From Deltaproteobacteria bacterium RBG_16_44_11 (GTDB lineage Bacteria > Desulfobacterota > Syntrophia > Syntrophales > Smithellaceae): DNA of 13,270 bases. The notes below the pieces were generated by a model. That model worked only from the letters and a program-made list of their open reading frames with translations. It did not search any database and was not told where the DNA came from. The stretch covers positions 2,634-15,903 of the forward strand of contig MGQN01000014.1 in NCBI GenBank assembly GCA_001797845.1, in the 5' to 3' direction. The position numbers were made by a program, and so were the translations under genes. This document shows, piece after piece, positions 11,692-13,270 of this stretch (positions are counted from its first letter, which is position 1; the number at the start of each line of letters is the position of its first letter).

Positions 11692-13270
11692 CTAAAGGCG
11701 ATATTTTGCCACCTGAGGGAGATCAAATTGCCGGACTGCCATATTTTTCCTGCGGGGAAATTTAATATACGGTCTGATTTTCTGATTGATATTCTTGCCG
11801 GTGCCGTCGTAGTTTAGAGTAACAATGGGAATGCCCGTGTATTCTTCAATGCGCGGCGCCATCGCCTCTGTTATTAATCCGGGGCAGCAAAAAGCCGGAT
11901 TGGTTTGCACAAATAATGATATATCGGGGTAGTGTCGCACGAGCGCGGCAATTTTAATTAGGTTATCGGCTGATTCTCCACAATGCTGTAATTTAAAGTC
12001 AAAAGTCTCGTATATCTCTTTGTAATCGATGCTGCGGACGGCAAGAGGTTCATCCAGAAGCTCATTAAATTGTTTATAATAACTCTTCTCCAGTTGATTC
12101 ACTAAAGTGATCAGCGTTTTCGTTAAGATTACATCGAGGAATTCACCTTCCAGAAACCAGCGCCGCATATAAGGGCTGGCAATCAGTTTGGCGAATTCAT
12201 TGAAGGGAGTGGTGATAACCTCGCCGCCGTATTCTTCGATGCAGTGAATGAGATTTTGATTGAAAACATCGTTATCACGAGCGTACAAATCGCCGAAGAT
12301 GGCCACCTTAGGGCGTTTTTCGGGAAGTGTTTCGATCTTTTTAAAAAGGCTGATAACTTTGGCCAAATCGTCATCCGTGTTTCTGCCGCCAAGTAAAGTG
12401 TTGTAGAGAATATTGAGTGACTGGGCAATTATCTTATCGGTCATTCCTTTTTCTTTTTCATAAGGCCTTATTTTGCACCCGATTTTGCGCAGCATCCCGC
12501 CAAACATGTGGGCAAAATATGCTTCAATAGATGCTTGCATGGAAATTTCACTCAGCGAAAGATTGCCGACAAAAACTTCCACATCTTCTAAACCATTTCC
12601 GGCTGATTCCATGATCCCTTTGATAAGTTGCGGATACATGCGAATGTTGCAGGCAACATGGCTTTCAAAACACCAGACGGCCGTTTGTGCGGGATCAATA
12701 TAGTTTTCTTCGATATAATCCATGTAGCTTTGTGCGATGAGATTAACAGGAAGGCATTGACCTGTATTTGTCCGCAAACCGCGCTGAATTGTTTTTGCGG
12801 TCAGTGGCACCAGACGAGCGTCGATTCCTTCTTTAATAAATACTGCTTCCAGCAGTTTTGCGCTTAGCGGATCAAAATCGGGGAAAAGCAATGTCTTGTC
12901 ATTTATTTTATTTACACTCTCTGAGTTAAGCGGCAGTACGCGGGAAGACGCCAGACGCAGCACTTTATTTTTGTCATGATTACGAAAAGAACGCACGGCG
13001 GCTTCAATGCGGGTTTCATAACCGACATTGGAATCATGTTCATCGAGTTCCAAAATCAGATACGGCTTGCCGTATTTGTCCATAATCCGTTTAAAATACT
13101 CAATCGTAAAGGAATCAGGACTGCATTTAAAAGATGTTACATAAACCGGATAAAGTCCGGGGGTATGTGCCGTAAAAAGCGCCGCCTTTAAAATCTTGGC
13201 GGCATAGTTCCAATGTAATCTTTTGAGCAGTGGTTCAATCTCGGATAAATCATCTTTGTCCAAGGGCAGC
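11692..13270 (-). CDS. Acyl-CoA dehydratase activase-related protein, C-terminal part (runs off right edge)
   Basis: The frame is open to the last base, so the gene begins outside the window; the TTG at 13263 is an internal leucine codon, not a start. About 525 residues are visible. They match the DUF2229/HgdB-like part of large CoA-activase proteins, whose missing N-terminus normally holds BadF/BcrA-type ATPase domains. Numbering from the TTG codon, recognisable pieces are SFKCSPDSF (44-52), PYLILELDEHDSNVGYETRIEA (67-88), GQCLPVN (168-174), PAFCCPGLITEAMAPRIEEY (456-475) and TLNYDGTGKNINQKI (482-496). Cys47, Cys170 and Cys459/460 are candidate iron-sulfur ligands (inference). Related proteins activate or accompany 2-hydroxyacyl-CoA dehydratases and benzoyl-CoA reductases in anaerobes. 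The true function of these long fused forms is not established. It is convergent with the DUF2892 gene, and no terminator stands out in the 69-base gap. Confidence 0.82.
   Translation of the reverse strand, partial: LPLDKDDLSEIEPLLKRLHWNYAAKILKAALFTAHTPGLYPVYVTSFKCSPDSFTIEYFKRIMDKYGKPYLILELDEHDSNVGYETRIEAAVRSFRNHDKNKVLRLASSRVLPLNSESVNKINDKTLLFPDFDPLSAKLLEAVFIKEGIDARLVPLTAKTIQRGLRTNTGQCLPVNLIAQSYMDYIEENYIDPAQTAVWCFESHVACNIRMYPQLIKGIMESAGNGLEDVEVFVGNLSLSEISMQASIEAYFAHMFGGMLRKIGCKIRPYEKEKGMTDKIIAQSLNILYNTLLGGRNTDDDLAKVISLFKKIETLPEKRPKVAIFGDLYARDNDVFNQNLIHCIEEYGGEVITTPFNEFAKLIASPYMRRWFLEGEFLDVILTKTLITLVNQLEKSYYKQFNELLDEPLAVRSIDYKEIYETFDFKLQHCGESADNLIKIAALVRHYPDISLFVQTNPAFCCPGLITEAMAPRIEEYTGIPIVTLNYDGTGKNINQKIRPYIKFPRRKNMAVRQFDLPQVAKYRL

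Noticed and set aside
13261..13263. TTG as a start codon of the right-edge gene
   Set aside because: The frame continues upstream to the window edge (…L-P-L-D), there is no ribosome binding site visible, and the family is much longer; it is an internal codon.
1..13270. CRISPR arrays, tRNA or rRNA genes, insertion sequences, phage genes
   Set aside because: No regularly spaced repeats, cloverleaf with CCA-like end, rRNA sequence, transposase or integrase reading frame was seen on either strand.

Overview
The window reads as chromosomal DNA of an anaerobic bacterium, most likely a Desulfobacterota member of the Syntrophales/Desulfobacterales kind. This is inferred from gene content (a MetF-type methylenetetrahydrofolate reductase, a flavodoxin-fold/2[4Fe-4S] protein, the C-terminal part of an acyl-CoA dehydratase activase-related protein) and from moderate GC with AT-rich spacers. 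No marker gene fixes the taxonomy. I see no rRNA, tRNA, CRISPR array, insertion sequence or phage gene.

Layout. 1-338 (-): N-terminal 112 codons of a methylenetetrahydrofolate reductase that runs off the left edge. 339-492: divergent promoter region. 493-2064 (+): secreted AMIN / Amidase_3 / LysM / LysM cell-wall amidase. 2075-3327 (-): two overlapping or adjoining genes, an exported DUF4124-glutaredoxin protein followed by an EFR1-type flavodoxin/ferredoxin. 3328-3717: AT-rich spacer with a strong minus-strand promoter and an orphan plus-strand terminator that may end a small RNA. 3718-4866 (+): M50 site-2 protease with CBS domains. 4867-5067: leader of the following operon, with a TTGACA box and two perfect dyads.

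5068-11208 (+) is a complete ABC importer operon of the glycerol (Glp) type: glpS and glpT (two different ATPases), glpP and glpQ (two permeases), a DUF2160 small membrane protein, and glpV (periplasmic binding protein). GlpS and GlpT carry complementary defects, so the pair should form one consensus and one degenerate ATP site. Two spacers of 116 and 120 nt, unusually long for this tight operon, flank the DUF2160 gene and can fold in competing ways. The operon ends in two strong tandem hairpins, the second a textbook terminator. No glycerol kinase, glycerol-3-phosphate dehydrogenase or GlpR gene lies beside it here.

11362-11413 is a short relic about 85% identical to an internal piece of the M50 protease gene, placed just before a small DUF2892 membrane-protein gene (11434-11622). 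The right end (11692-13270, -) is the C-terminal part of an acyl-CoA dehydratase activase-related (DUF2229/HgdB-like) protein that continues beyond the window. The most unusual signals are the asymmetric ATPase pair, the putative small RNA, the protease relic, and the structured leader and spacers of the transporter operon.
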